A DNA stretch of 64,000 bases from Phytohabitans maris (GTDB lineage: Bacteria; Actinomycetota; Actinomycetes; Mycobacteriales; Micromonosporaceae). Below the pieces are notes generated by a model, which did no database searches, was not told where the DNA came from, and saw only the letters and a program-made list of their open reading frames with translations. The stretch spans positions 124,001 to 188,000 of the forward strand of contig NZ_JAVHUY010000013.1 of NCBI RefSeq assembly GCF_031085175.1, given 5' to 3'. Positions 57,808 to 64,000 of this stretch are shown here, in pieces (the stretch's first letter is position 1; each line of letters begins with the position of its first letter). Position numbers and translations under genes: made by a program.

Positions 57808-59052
57808 ATGTCGCGACGGCGTTGTCGCCCAGCCACCATGCTGGCCGGGCTGGTCGTTCTGGCCCTGTCTGCGTTCCTGTTGCCACCGGCGTCGGTGGCC
57901 GGCACCGCCGTGGCCGGCGCATCCCGCACCAGCGCGGTGCCACTGGCTGAGCTGACCGTGGTATCCGAACAGGTGGCTTCCGGTCTGCGGCGTCCGATCG
58001 CGCTCACCGGGCTGCCGGACGGCCGGATGCTGATCGCGGAGAAGAACGGCACCGTCCGCGCCTACCACCCCGACACCGGCCTGGCGGCTGAGCCGGTGCT
58101 CGACCTGACCGCCCGGATCGACACGTCGGACAACGAGCGCGGCCTCCTCGGCATCACGCCCGCGCCGAACTTCGCGCGGACCGGGATCCTCTACATTGCC
58201 TACACGAGCCTGCCGGCCGGCGCGCTGACCCTGGCGCGAGTGCCCATCGGCGCTCCTGACCGGGTGCAGGTGCTGCTCACCCAGGAGCACGCCGAGTACG
58301 GCAACCACAACGGCGGACAGGTGGCGTTCGGCCGCGACGGCTATCTCTACTGGTCCCTGGGCGACGGCGGCCACGCGAACGACCCGTTCAAGGCCGGTCA
58401 GGACCTCGGCACCCTGCTCGGCAAGATCGTGCGGATCGACGTCAACCGCGCCTGCGGGGCGAAGCCCTACTGCGTGCCCTCCGACAACCCGTTCGTCCGC
58501 ACGCGCGGCGCGCGGCCAGAGATCTGGCTCTACGGGCTGCGCAACCCGTGGCGGTTCTCCGTCGACCCGGTCGACGGCTCGCTGTGGATCGGTGACGTCG
58601 GCCAGGGCCTGGTCGAGGAGATCAACCACATCCGCCCGTGGCAGCGTGGGGCGAACCTCGGCTGGTCCTGCCGGGAGGGCACCCCGGTCTTCGACCCGGA
58701 GCAATGCCGGTCGGGCGTGCGGTACACCGACCCGGTCTTCGAGTACGAACATTTCCTCACCGAAAACTGCTCGGTGACGGGCGGCGTGGTGTACCGAGGG
58801 TCCGCGACCCCGGAGGCATGGGGGACCTACGTCGCGAGCGACTACTGCTCGACCCTCGCGTTCGCCGTGCGCCCCAAACCCACGGGCGGCTACGAGTCCG
58901 CCACGATCGGCAACTTCCCCACCCAGCCGACCGCGATCGACGTCGATGTGCACGGCGAGCTCTACGTGCTCAGTGACCTCCCGGGCTGGCTGAGCCGGGT
59001 TCGGTTCGAGCGGGTCCAGCCAGCCCCTGACGGCGCGACCGCAAACCGCTGA
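57808..59052 (+). CDS. secreted PQQ-dependent sugar dehydrogenase (soluble aldose dehydrogenase type)
   Basis: 414 residues. Signal sequence AGLVVLALSAFLLPPASVAG. Beta-propeller motifs: GLRRPIALTGLPDGRMLIAE, RGLLGITPAPNF, GNHNGGQVAFGRDGYLYWSLGD split, YGLRNPWRFSVDP and GDVGQGLVEEINHIRP are diagnostic of the glucose/sorbosone dehydrogenase family. It oxidises aldoses outside the cell if PQQ is available. Four Cys near 285-325 may form disulfides. Followed by repeat-rich spacer. Confidence 0.92.
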   Translation: MSRRRCRPATMLAGLVVLALSAFLLPPASVAGTAVAGASRTSAVPLAELTVVSEQVASGLRRPIALTGLPDGRMLIAEKNGTVRAYHPDTGLAAEPVLDLTARIDTSDNERGLLGITPAPNFARTGILYIAYTSLPAGALTLARVPIGAPDRVQVLLTQEHAEYGNHNGGQVAFGRDGYLYWSLGDGGHANDPFKAGQDLGTLLGKIVRIDVNRACGAKPYCVPSDNPFVRTRGARPEIWLYGLRNPWRFSVDPVDGSLWIGDVGQGLVEEINHIRPWQRGANLGWSCREGTPVFDPEQCRSGVRYTDPVFEYEHFLTENCSVTGGVVYRGSATPEAWGTYVASDYCSTLAFAVRPKPTGGYESATIGNFPTQPTAIDVDVHGELYVLSDLPGWLSRVRFERVQPAPDGATANR

Positions 59053-59060
59053 CCCGAAGA

Positions 59061-59098
59061 GAGTTTCTTGGGCTACCGCGAGTCCGTGGTGGTCCGGC
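59061..59098 (-). repeat. 40-bp module B, copy 4 (minus orientation)
   Basis: The complement reads CCGGACCACCACGGACTCGC and GCGGTAGCCCAAGAAACTC, matching copies at 47071-47110 and 49946-49985 with a few changes. It lies 9 nt after the sugar-dehydrogenase stop. Confidence 0.8.
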
Positions 59099-59133
59099 CC
59101 CAATGCCACTCAGCCTAAGTCGATCGCGGGGCG

Positions 59134-59179
59134 ATCGTGGTATTTCGGTGCCCCTCCGAGGGCACCTGGATACCACGAT
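59134..59179. repeat. 46-nt hairpin repeat P, copy 2
   Basis: Outer arms ATCGTGGTA and TACCACGAT identical to copy 1 at 20217-20262; inner stem GGTGCCC/GGGCACC instead of GTGCCCC/GGGGCAC. The trailing AACCGCCCG is the complement of the flank before copy 1. Confidence 0.85.
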
Positions 59180-59239
59180 CTCAACAACCGCCCGGTGCCC
59201 GCCGGCCAAGCCGACCGCGCCCCGTTCGATCGACAACTC

Positions 59240-59301
59240 CCGCGGGAAAGCTCCCCGGGGACCCCGCGCAAACGGTCCCCAGCTGGCGCGGACCGGGGCA
59301 G
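59240..59301 (-). repeat. element A, copy 4 (shortened, minus orientation)
   Basis: The complement begins GCCCCGGTCCGCGCCAGCTG and runs to GGGGTCCCCGGGGA, then jumps to GCTTTCCCGCGGG, so about 40 internal bases of element A are deleted and the right half is missing. Confidence 0.75.
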
Positions 59302-59561
59302 ATCCCGTCTGAAGAAACGCCGGGACGCGCCGCACCCGCCCTCCCCAGAGCCCACCACCCCACTCCGAAAGCCCTCCGGCGGCGCCAGAGTGGCTTCGGG
59401 TCCGGCGCGCTGTGGGTTTGGCAGACTGCTTCGCGTGCCGCAGCCAGTGTTCCGCAGCCGACGTCAGCGTTGGGTGACGCCAATGAGGTCACCAAGCCAC
59501 CCGTTGGCCGCAGCCACGGCGGACGCTCCGTCTATGTGAGGACGAGGATTCCTCTTAGGGT

Positions 59562-59573
59562 GAGAGCGCTCTC
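59562..59573. promoter_or_regulatory. LacI-type operator, probable autoregulation site
   Basis: GAGAGCGCTCTC is a perfect 12-nt palindrome 59 nt before the second lacI gene. Its GAGCGCTC centre resembles the site at 57754-57769. Confidence 0.65.
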
Positions 59574-59632
59574 GGGTCTATCGTCCAGGGCACGCGGCGG
59601 CGGGTGATCGCCGTGGAGAGTGCAGGCGCCCG

Positions 59633-60652
59633 ATGAGCAAGGTCAAGCCGACGATCGAGGACGTCGCGCGGGTGGCAGGCGTGTCGCGCGCGACGGCGTC
59701 CCGCGTGATCAACAATGTTCCAGGCGCGTCGGGTCCGCTGCGCGCGCGTGTCCACGCGGCGGTGGCCGAGCTGGGCTACCAGCCGAACGAGGCGGCCAGG
59801 GCGTTGGCTTCCGGTCGGTTGCGGGCCGTGGACGTCATCGCGGTCACCTATGGTCCGGGCGTCGGGTGGCTCGGTACCCATCCGTACTTCAGCCGGGTCC
59901 TGGCCGGCATGATGCCGGTCCTGGAGGGTGCCCGCGTGCAGTTGCGGTTGCACGCGGTCGGCCTCGCGGCGGCTGGCGACGCCATCGACGAGATCACTGC
60001 CGATGCCACCGTCGGAGCGGTCCTCGCCGACATCACCCCGGATCTCGCTGCCCGGTTCCACCGCCGGTGCCGCCGGGTGGTGTCGATGGTGCCGACCGCG
60101 GCGTCGGTCCCGGCGATGCAGGCCGACAACGTCGGCGGTGCGTACGCCGCGGTCGAAGAACTCCATCGGCTCGGCCGCCGCCGCATCGCCGCCATCCACG
60201 GACCCGCCTCCAACCCCTGTGCCATCGACCGGCGTATCGGCTACCAGCGTGCCGTCCACGACCTCGCACTACCGCGAGCCAGCGCCGACGGCGACTTCCA
60301 CCGCGACGGCGGTCACCACGCCGCGCAGCGCCTTCTGCGGGAAGACCCGGACATCGACGCGATGTTCGTCGCCTGCGACCTGATGGCCGCCGGGGCCGTA
60401 CAGGCCATCACCGCCACCGGGCGGCGCATCCCCGACGACGTGAGCATCGTCGGCTTCGACGACAGCATCGCCGCCGTCTGCACCAACCCGCCGTTGACCA
60501 CGATGCGGCTGCCGGTCGAGGACATGGCCGCCGCCGCCACCCGCCTGCTCCTCGACGGCGTCCCCGCCGCCGGTCACCGCCAGCGGTTTCCGGTCGAACT
60601 CGTCACCCGCGACAGCACCCCCACACCGGCTCGCGCTAAACCGGCTCGATGA
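59633..60652 (+). CDS. LacI family transcriptional regulator
   Basis: 339 residues. HTH PTIEDVARVAGVSRATASRV and hinge NEAARALASGRL, then ligand domain (AYAAVEELHRLGRRRIAAIHG, DDVSIVGFDDSIAAVCTNPP). The stop overlaps the following MFS gene start (ATGA). Its operator is probably the palindrome at 59562-59573 and perhaps 57754-57769 before the sugar dehydrogenase. Confidence 0.93.
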   Translation: MSKVKPTIEDVARVAGVSRATASRVINNVPGASGPLRARVHAAVAELGYQPNEAARALASGRLRAVDVIAVTYGPGVGWLGTHPYFSRVLAGMMPVLEGARVQLRLHAVGLAAAGDAIDEITADATVGAVLADITPDLAARFHRRCRRVVSMVPTAASVPAMQADNVGGAYAAVEELHRLGRRRIAAIHGPASNPCAIDRRIGYQRAVHDLALPRASADGDFHRDGGHHAAQRLLREDPDIDAMFVACDLMAAGAVQAITATGRRIPDDVSIVGFDDSIAAVCTNPPLTTMRLPVEDMAAAATRLLLDGVPAAGHRQRFPVELVTRDSTPTPARAKPAR

Positions 60653-61689
60653 GCCTGCCCGATCAGGTCGAGGCCACCGGGCCGGCGCTCGACGCACCCG
60701 TAGCGCACCCGTCGGCGCTGCGCGTGACGCTCACCTCGCCGCTTTACCGTGGCGCGACCATCGCGGTGTTTCTCGGCGCCGTCGGGTTTTCGGCCGCCGC
60801 ACCACAGATCGCCTCCTTCCTCGTCAACGACCTCGGTGCCTCCCTGCGCGCCGCGGGCCTGTTCTACCTCACGAGCCTGACCGCACCGGTCGCCGGCTAC
60901 GTCGTCGGCCGCCGATCCGACCGCACCGGGCGCCGGCTTGGCCTGTTTCGGTTATGCGCGGTCCTGGGCTTCGTCGGCTGGATCGGCATCGCCTACTCGA
61001 CACAGCTGTGGATGCCATACCTCATCAGTGCCGTCATCGGCGCGTTCGGCGGCGCCGCCACCTCCCAGCTGTTCGCCGCGATACACGACCAGCTCAAGGC
61101 ACACCCCAACCCGAACAACGACGGCGTCGTTGCCGTGGTGCGGATGGCCTTGACCGGCGGCTGGGTCATCGGTCCCGTCGCCGGGGCCTTCCTCGCCGCT
61201 CACACCTCGCCGCGCACGATGCTGGTCGCCACAGCCTTCTGCACCCTCGCCCAGATCATCCCCCTGGGAACCAGGCGCAGCGCACCCGGCGAGGTCAGCA
61301 CGCCGCAGTCGCCGAAGCCGCGGCCAGATGCTCCGACCACCACAGCGATGCTGCCTCTGCTCGCGTTCACCGGACTCTTCGCCACCAGCGGCACCGCCGC
61401 CGGTCTGTTCATCGGCCAGGTCCTCATGGGCGCGGTGTGGGGCGTGTTCGCCGCTCTCGGAATCATCGTCGCCCAGCGGCTGCTCCCGACGGCCGTCGCA
61501 ACCGCCTCAGCCATATTCATCAGCTCCACCGCCCTCGCCTCCGCACTGGGCGGCGCCGCCGGAGGACTCGCGGCAGCGGCCATCGGCCTTCCCCTCGTCT
61601 TCCTCATCCCCGCCGCGGCCGGACTCCTCGCCACCATCGGCCTCGCCCTGATGGTCCGAACAGACTCGGCCTCGGCCGCCGGCCACTGA
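60649..61689 (+). CDS. MFS transporter, sugar-efflux (SetA-like), apparently shortened
   Basis: 346 residues. The first six membrane segments are complete (GATIAVFLGAVGFSAAAPQI, GYVVGRRSDRTGRRLGLFRL loop, VRMALTGGWVIGPVAGAFLA). In the second half, LLAFTGLFATSGTAAGLFI runs straight into GQVLMGAVWGVFAALGIIVA and AQRLLPTAVATASAIF, whereas SetA-type proteins are about 400 residues with 12 segments. About 50-70 residues (segments 8 and part of 7/9) seem missing in frame. It may be inactive or altered. Coupled with the lacI gene. Confidence 0.75.
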   Translation: MSLPDQVEATGPALDAPVAHPSALRVTLTSPLYRGATIAVFLGAVGFSAAAPQIASFLVNDLGASLRAAGLFYLTSLTAPVAGYVVGRRSDRTGRRLGLFRLCAVLGFVGWIGIAYSTQLWMPYLISAVIGAFGGAATSQLFAAIHDQLKAHPNPNNDGVVAVVRMALTGGWVIGPVAGAFLAAHTSPRTMLVATAFCTLAQIIPLGTRRSAPGEVSTPQSPKPRPDAPTTTAMLPLLAFTGLFATSGTAAGLFIGQVLMGAVWGVFAALGIIVAQRLLPTAVATASAIFISSTALASALGGAAGGLAAAAIGLPLVFLIPAAAGLLATIGLALMVRTDSASAAGH

Positions 61690-61697
61690 CCGGCCGG

Positions 61698-63320
61698 TCA
61701 GGCGTTGGCGAGTGCCGCGTGGACGGAGGAGACCGCGCTCGCGCCGTCGCCGACGGCGGTGGCTACCCGTTTGGTCGAGCCTGAGCGGAGGTCGCCGGCG
61801 GCGAAGACGCGGGGTGCGCTGGTCTGGAACGGCAGGGGTGTGCCGGACGTGCCGGTGGGCAGCCGGCTGTCGGTGAGGACGAAGCCGTCGCTGTCCTTGG
61901 CCAAGCCCGACAGCCAGCCCGACGCGGGGCGGGCGCCGACGAAGCAGAACAGCGCGCGGCAGTCCAGCCGGTCCTGGCGGCCATCGGACCTCTCGGTGAC
62001 GATCGAGGTGAGGGTGTCGTCGCCGGCCAGTTCGCGGACGGTGCTGCTGGTGTGGACCTGGATCCGCGAGTGCGCGCGGATCCGGTCGGTCAGGTAGGAC
62101 GACATCCGGGCGCCCAGATCGGGGCCGCGGATGATCAAGTCCACTGTGGCGCCGCGGGTGGCGAGGGACAGTGCCGCTTGCCCGGCCGAGTTGGCGCCTC
62201 CGATGACGGCCACGGGCTGATTCTCGTAGCCACGGACGTCCAGTTCGGTCGCGGCGTACCGGACGCAGCCGGACCGCTCGAAGCTTGTCCATTGTGGAAT
62301 GTCGAGGCGCCGGTAGTGTGCGCCGGTGGCGGCGATCACCGCGCGGCATGGGATGCGTGCGCCGTCTTCGAGCAGGACGGCGGGCTGCCGGTCGTCGGAG
62401 AGGTCCAGGCCGGCCACCGCAGCGGGCGCGTGGATCCGTACGCCGAACTTGAGCGCCTGGACCATGGCCAGCCGGGTCAGGTTTTCGCCGCTGATCCCGT
62501 GCGGGAAGCCCAGGTAGTTTTCGATGCGGGCGCTCTTGGCGGCCTGGCCGCCGAGTCCGGTGCGGTCCAGCAGGACGGTGGCGAGCCCCTCGGAGGCGCC
62601 GTACACGGCGGCGGCCAGACCCGCCGGCCCGGCGCCTACCACGACGAGATCGACCGGGCGGCCGTCGGCGCGGTAGCTGAGTCCGAGCGCCTCGGCGACG
62701 GCTTTGGGCGTCGCCCGCCGCAGTACCGAACCGTTGACGGTCGCCGCCGGAAGCTCCCCGTCGTCGAGCCCGGCCAGTGCCATCAGCGAGCGGCCGGGAT
62801 GAGAGGCCGCGTCGAGCCAGGTGTGCGGCAGGAGCATCTGCGCCACGTAGGTGCGCAGTTCGAGCGTCTGCGCGGCGTCCGGCCGGCCGACGAGTTCCAG
62901 GGCATTGCCGGCCGCCGCCCGGATGACCTCCCGCCGCTCCCGGAACGCCTCGATGAGTATGTCGGCGATGTCGACCTGCTCGGCGAGGGCGCGGCGCAGC
63001 ATCGTCGCGCCGATCCGGACGACTGTCCCGGCGGACACCACCCGGGCGGTCAGGTAGACGTGCTGACCGGTCAGCAGGTTGAGCTCGCCGAGGAAATCGC
63101 CGGGGCCGCCCTGGTAGATCAGACGTTCCGGCTCGATCGCCGTCGCGTCCCGGATGATGTCGACGGTCGCCGTTCGGAGCAGGAAGAAGTCGTAGCGGTG
63201 GTCTCCCGAGGTGTAGAGGTCGCGGCCGGCCTCGGCGTGTTCCACCTCGCCGTAGTCGGCGAGCCGGCCGAACTGTTCGCCGTCCAGGACCGGTCCGCGC
63301 TGCCCGACGCCGTCGTTCAC
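61698..63320 (-). CDS. cNMP-binding / thioredoxin-reductase-like FAD oxidoreductase
   Basis: 540 residues, GTG start overlapping the stop of the upstream MFS gene. Residues about 15-130 are a cyclic-nucleotide-binding fold (GGPGDFLGELNLLTG); about 150-220 a thioredoxin-like fold without Cys pair; from about 225 a TrxR-like flavoprotein (VDLVVVGAGPAGLAAAVYGA, GGQAAKSARIENYLGFP, AVIGGANSAGQAALSLA, RVFAAGDLRSGSTKRVATAV). The TrxR CxxC is absent (SGCVRYAATE at its position), so it does not reduce thioredoxin in the usual way. This fused layout recurs in actinobacteria, role unclear. Confidence 0.88.
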   Translation of the reverse strand: MNDGVGQRGPVLDGEQFGRLADYGEVEHAEAGRDLYTSGDHRYDFFLLRTATVDIIRDATAIEPERLIYQGGPGDFLGELNLLTGQHVYLTARVVSAGTVVRIGATMLRRALAEQVDIADILIEAFRERREVIRAAAGNALELVGRPDAAQTLELRTYVAQMLLPHTWLDAASHPGRSLMALAGLDDGELPAATVNGSVLRRATPKAVAEALGLSYRADGRPVDLVVVGAGPAGLAAAVYGASEGLATVLLDRTGLGGQAAKSARIENYLGFPHGISGENLTRLAMVQALKFGVRIHAPAAVAGLDLSDDRQPAVLLEDGARIPCRAVIAATGAHYRRLDIPQWTSFERSGCVRYAATELDVRGYENQPVAVIGGANSAGQAALSLATRGATVDLIIRGPDLGARMSSYLTDRIRAHSRIQVHTSSTVRELAGDDTLTSIVTERSDGRQDRLDCRALFCFVGARPASGWLSGLAKDSDGFVLTDSRLPTGTSGTPLPFQTSAPRVFAAGDLRSGSTKRVATAVGDGASAVSSVHAALANA

Positions 63321-64000
63321 GTGGTACTCAACCGCGGTACGGGGGCCGCCTTCACCCGGGCGACGGTCGCGATGTAGAGGAGCAGGCCGGCGGTGGTGAG
63401 GACGAAGCCGGCCCAGACGGTGGAGAGGGTGCCCCAGCCGGCGTCGAGGGTGATCGCGCCGCCGATCGCGCCGAGCGAGTTGGCGAGGTTGAGGGCGGCG
63501 AGGTTGAGCGCGCCCATCAGGGTCGGGGCGTCCGGGGCGAAGCCGGTGAGCCGGACCTGGATGGTGGGGATGGCCAGCATCGTGGTCGCGCCGACGCCGA
63601 ACAGGCAGGGCAGCAGGATCGCCAGGTCGTCGCCGGCCACGCCGATCAGCACCAGCAGGGCCAGGGCGCCGCCGTAGCCCCAGATCAGGCCGCGGTGTTC
63701 GTGCCGGTCGGCGATGCGTCCGCCGAGGTGGTTGCCGGCGGCCATGCCGAGGCCGAAGACGGCGAGCGCGATCGGGATGAGGGAGGCGTCGCGCCGGGCG
63801 GCGTCGGTGACGAACGGGCCGATGAAGGTGTAGACGGCGAAGATGCTCGAGATGCCGAGCGCCGCGACGGTGACCATCAGCCAGACGTTGACCCGGCGCA
63901 GCGCGGCGAGTTCGTTGGTGATGGAGCCGCCGCGCAGGTGGTCGGTGCGGGGCAGCCAGGTCATCAGGGCGGCGCCGGCGAGCAGGCCGACCGCGACCAC
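63317..64000 (-). CDS. MFS transporter (C-terminal part)
   Basis: The gene continues beyond the right edge; 227 C-terminal residues are visible. Membrane segments include VNVWLMVTVAALGISSIFAV, FIGPFVTDAARRD, FGLGMAAGNHLGGRIADR (the repeated MFS loop motif) and GALNLAALNLANSLGAIGGA, resembling the AraJ/CmlR arabinose-efflux class. Coupled with the flavoprotein gene (GTGA overlap). Confidence 0.88.
   Translation of the reverse strand: MVAVGLLAGAALMTWLPRTDHLRGGSITNELAALRRVNVWLMVTVAALGISSIFAVYTFIGPFVTDAARRDASLIPIALAVFGLGMAAGNHLGGRIADRHEHRGLIWGYGGALALLVLIGVAGDDLAILLPCLFGVGATTMLAIPTIQVRLTGFAPDAPTLMGALNLAALNLANSLGAIGGAITLDAGWGTLSTVWAGFVLTTAGLLLYIATVARVKAAPVPRLSTT

Larger units (their letters stand above)
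59053..59632. other. 580-base repeat-bearing spacer
   Basis: Contains, in order, module B (minus), hairpin P, and a shortened element A (minus), annotated separately, then about 260 unassigned bases and an operator-like palindrome before the lacI gene. Confidence 0.65.

Overview
The window is GC-rich (roughly 70% or more) with actinobacterial gene style: many GTG starts, 4-nt start/stop overlaps and short spacers. An SsgA/SsgB-like sporulation protein, an Scr1-like XRE regulator paired with a DUF397 protein, an F420-type LLM oxidoreductase, carbohydrate ABC importers without their own ATPase gene, and a dedicated xylanase all point to a filamentous actinomycete. The gene set fits Micromonosporaceae best; this is inference from gene families, not a database result. 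No transposase, phage module or CRISPR array was seen.

Layout. 1-3.4 kb: end of a flavin reductase, then a three-gene leftward unit (membrane-anchored alpha-toroid protein, EEP-fold nuclease/phosphatase, cupin-like protein). 3.9-8.2 kb: RpiR-type regulator and a sugar ABC importer, interrupted by an extreme poly-G/poly-C tract. 8.2-15.5 kb: a broken haemoglobin gene, HMG-CoA lyase, exonuclease III, DUF2000, an AraC regulator, a holin-like/phosphodiesterase fusion, DedA and a metallo-hydrolase. 15.5-20 kb: Uma2 fragment, VapBC pair, LarA-like protein, a single-chain PheRS-like protein (PheS core plus FDX-ACB) with a leader hairpin, and a nucleoside hydrolase. 20-28 kb: repeat-rich spacer, NMT1-like binding protein plus methyltransferase, Scr1/DUF397 pair, DUF4331 cluster and an F420-type enzyme. 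28-45 kb: lipid kinase, CBM-GH10-CBM2 xylanase, ABC exporter, LolA-like protein, a two-component system, TPR protein, MarR/VOC, Rrf2, AraC, CocE-type hydrolase, SsgB-like protein, tRNA-Val(CAC). 47-57 kb: a LacI-controlled carbohydrate locus (FGGY kinase, DapA-like aldolase, LacI, fucose/arabinose-isomerase-like protein, two permeases, binding protein, FAD oxidoreductase). 57.8-64 kb: PQQ-type sugar dehydrogenase, second LacI, a shortened MFS protein, a cNMP-binding/TrxR-like flavoprotein and the end of another MFS gene.

How genes work together. In the 47-57 kb locus, near-identical 16-nt palindromes lie in both divergent promoter regions (kinase/aldolase and lacI/isomerase), so one regulator probably governs import and breakdown of one uncommon carbohydrate.

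Beyond genes, the window holds several dispersed repeat families: a roughly 170-bp intergenic element (four copies, one with terminal inverted repeats), a 40-bp companion module (three copies), a 46-bp hairpin whose inner stem covaries (two copies), a 54-bp hairpin in convergent-gene junctions (two copies), and a 55-bp repeat, one copy of which encodes part of the xylanase signal peptide. These and the PheS/FDX-ACB protein are the least explained parts of the window.
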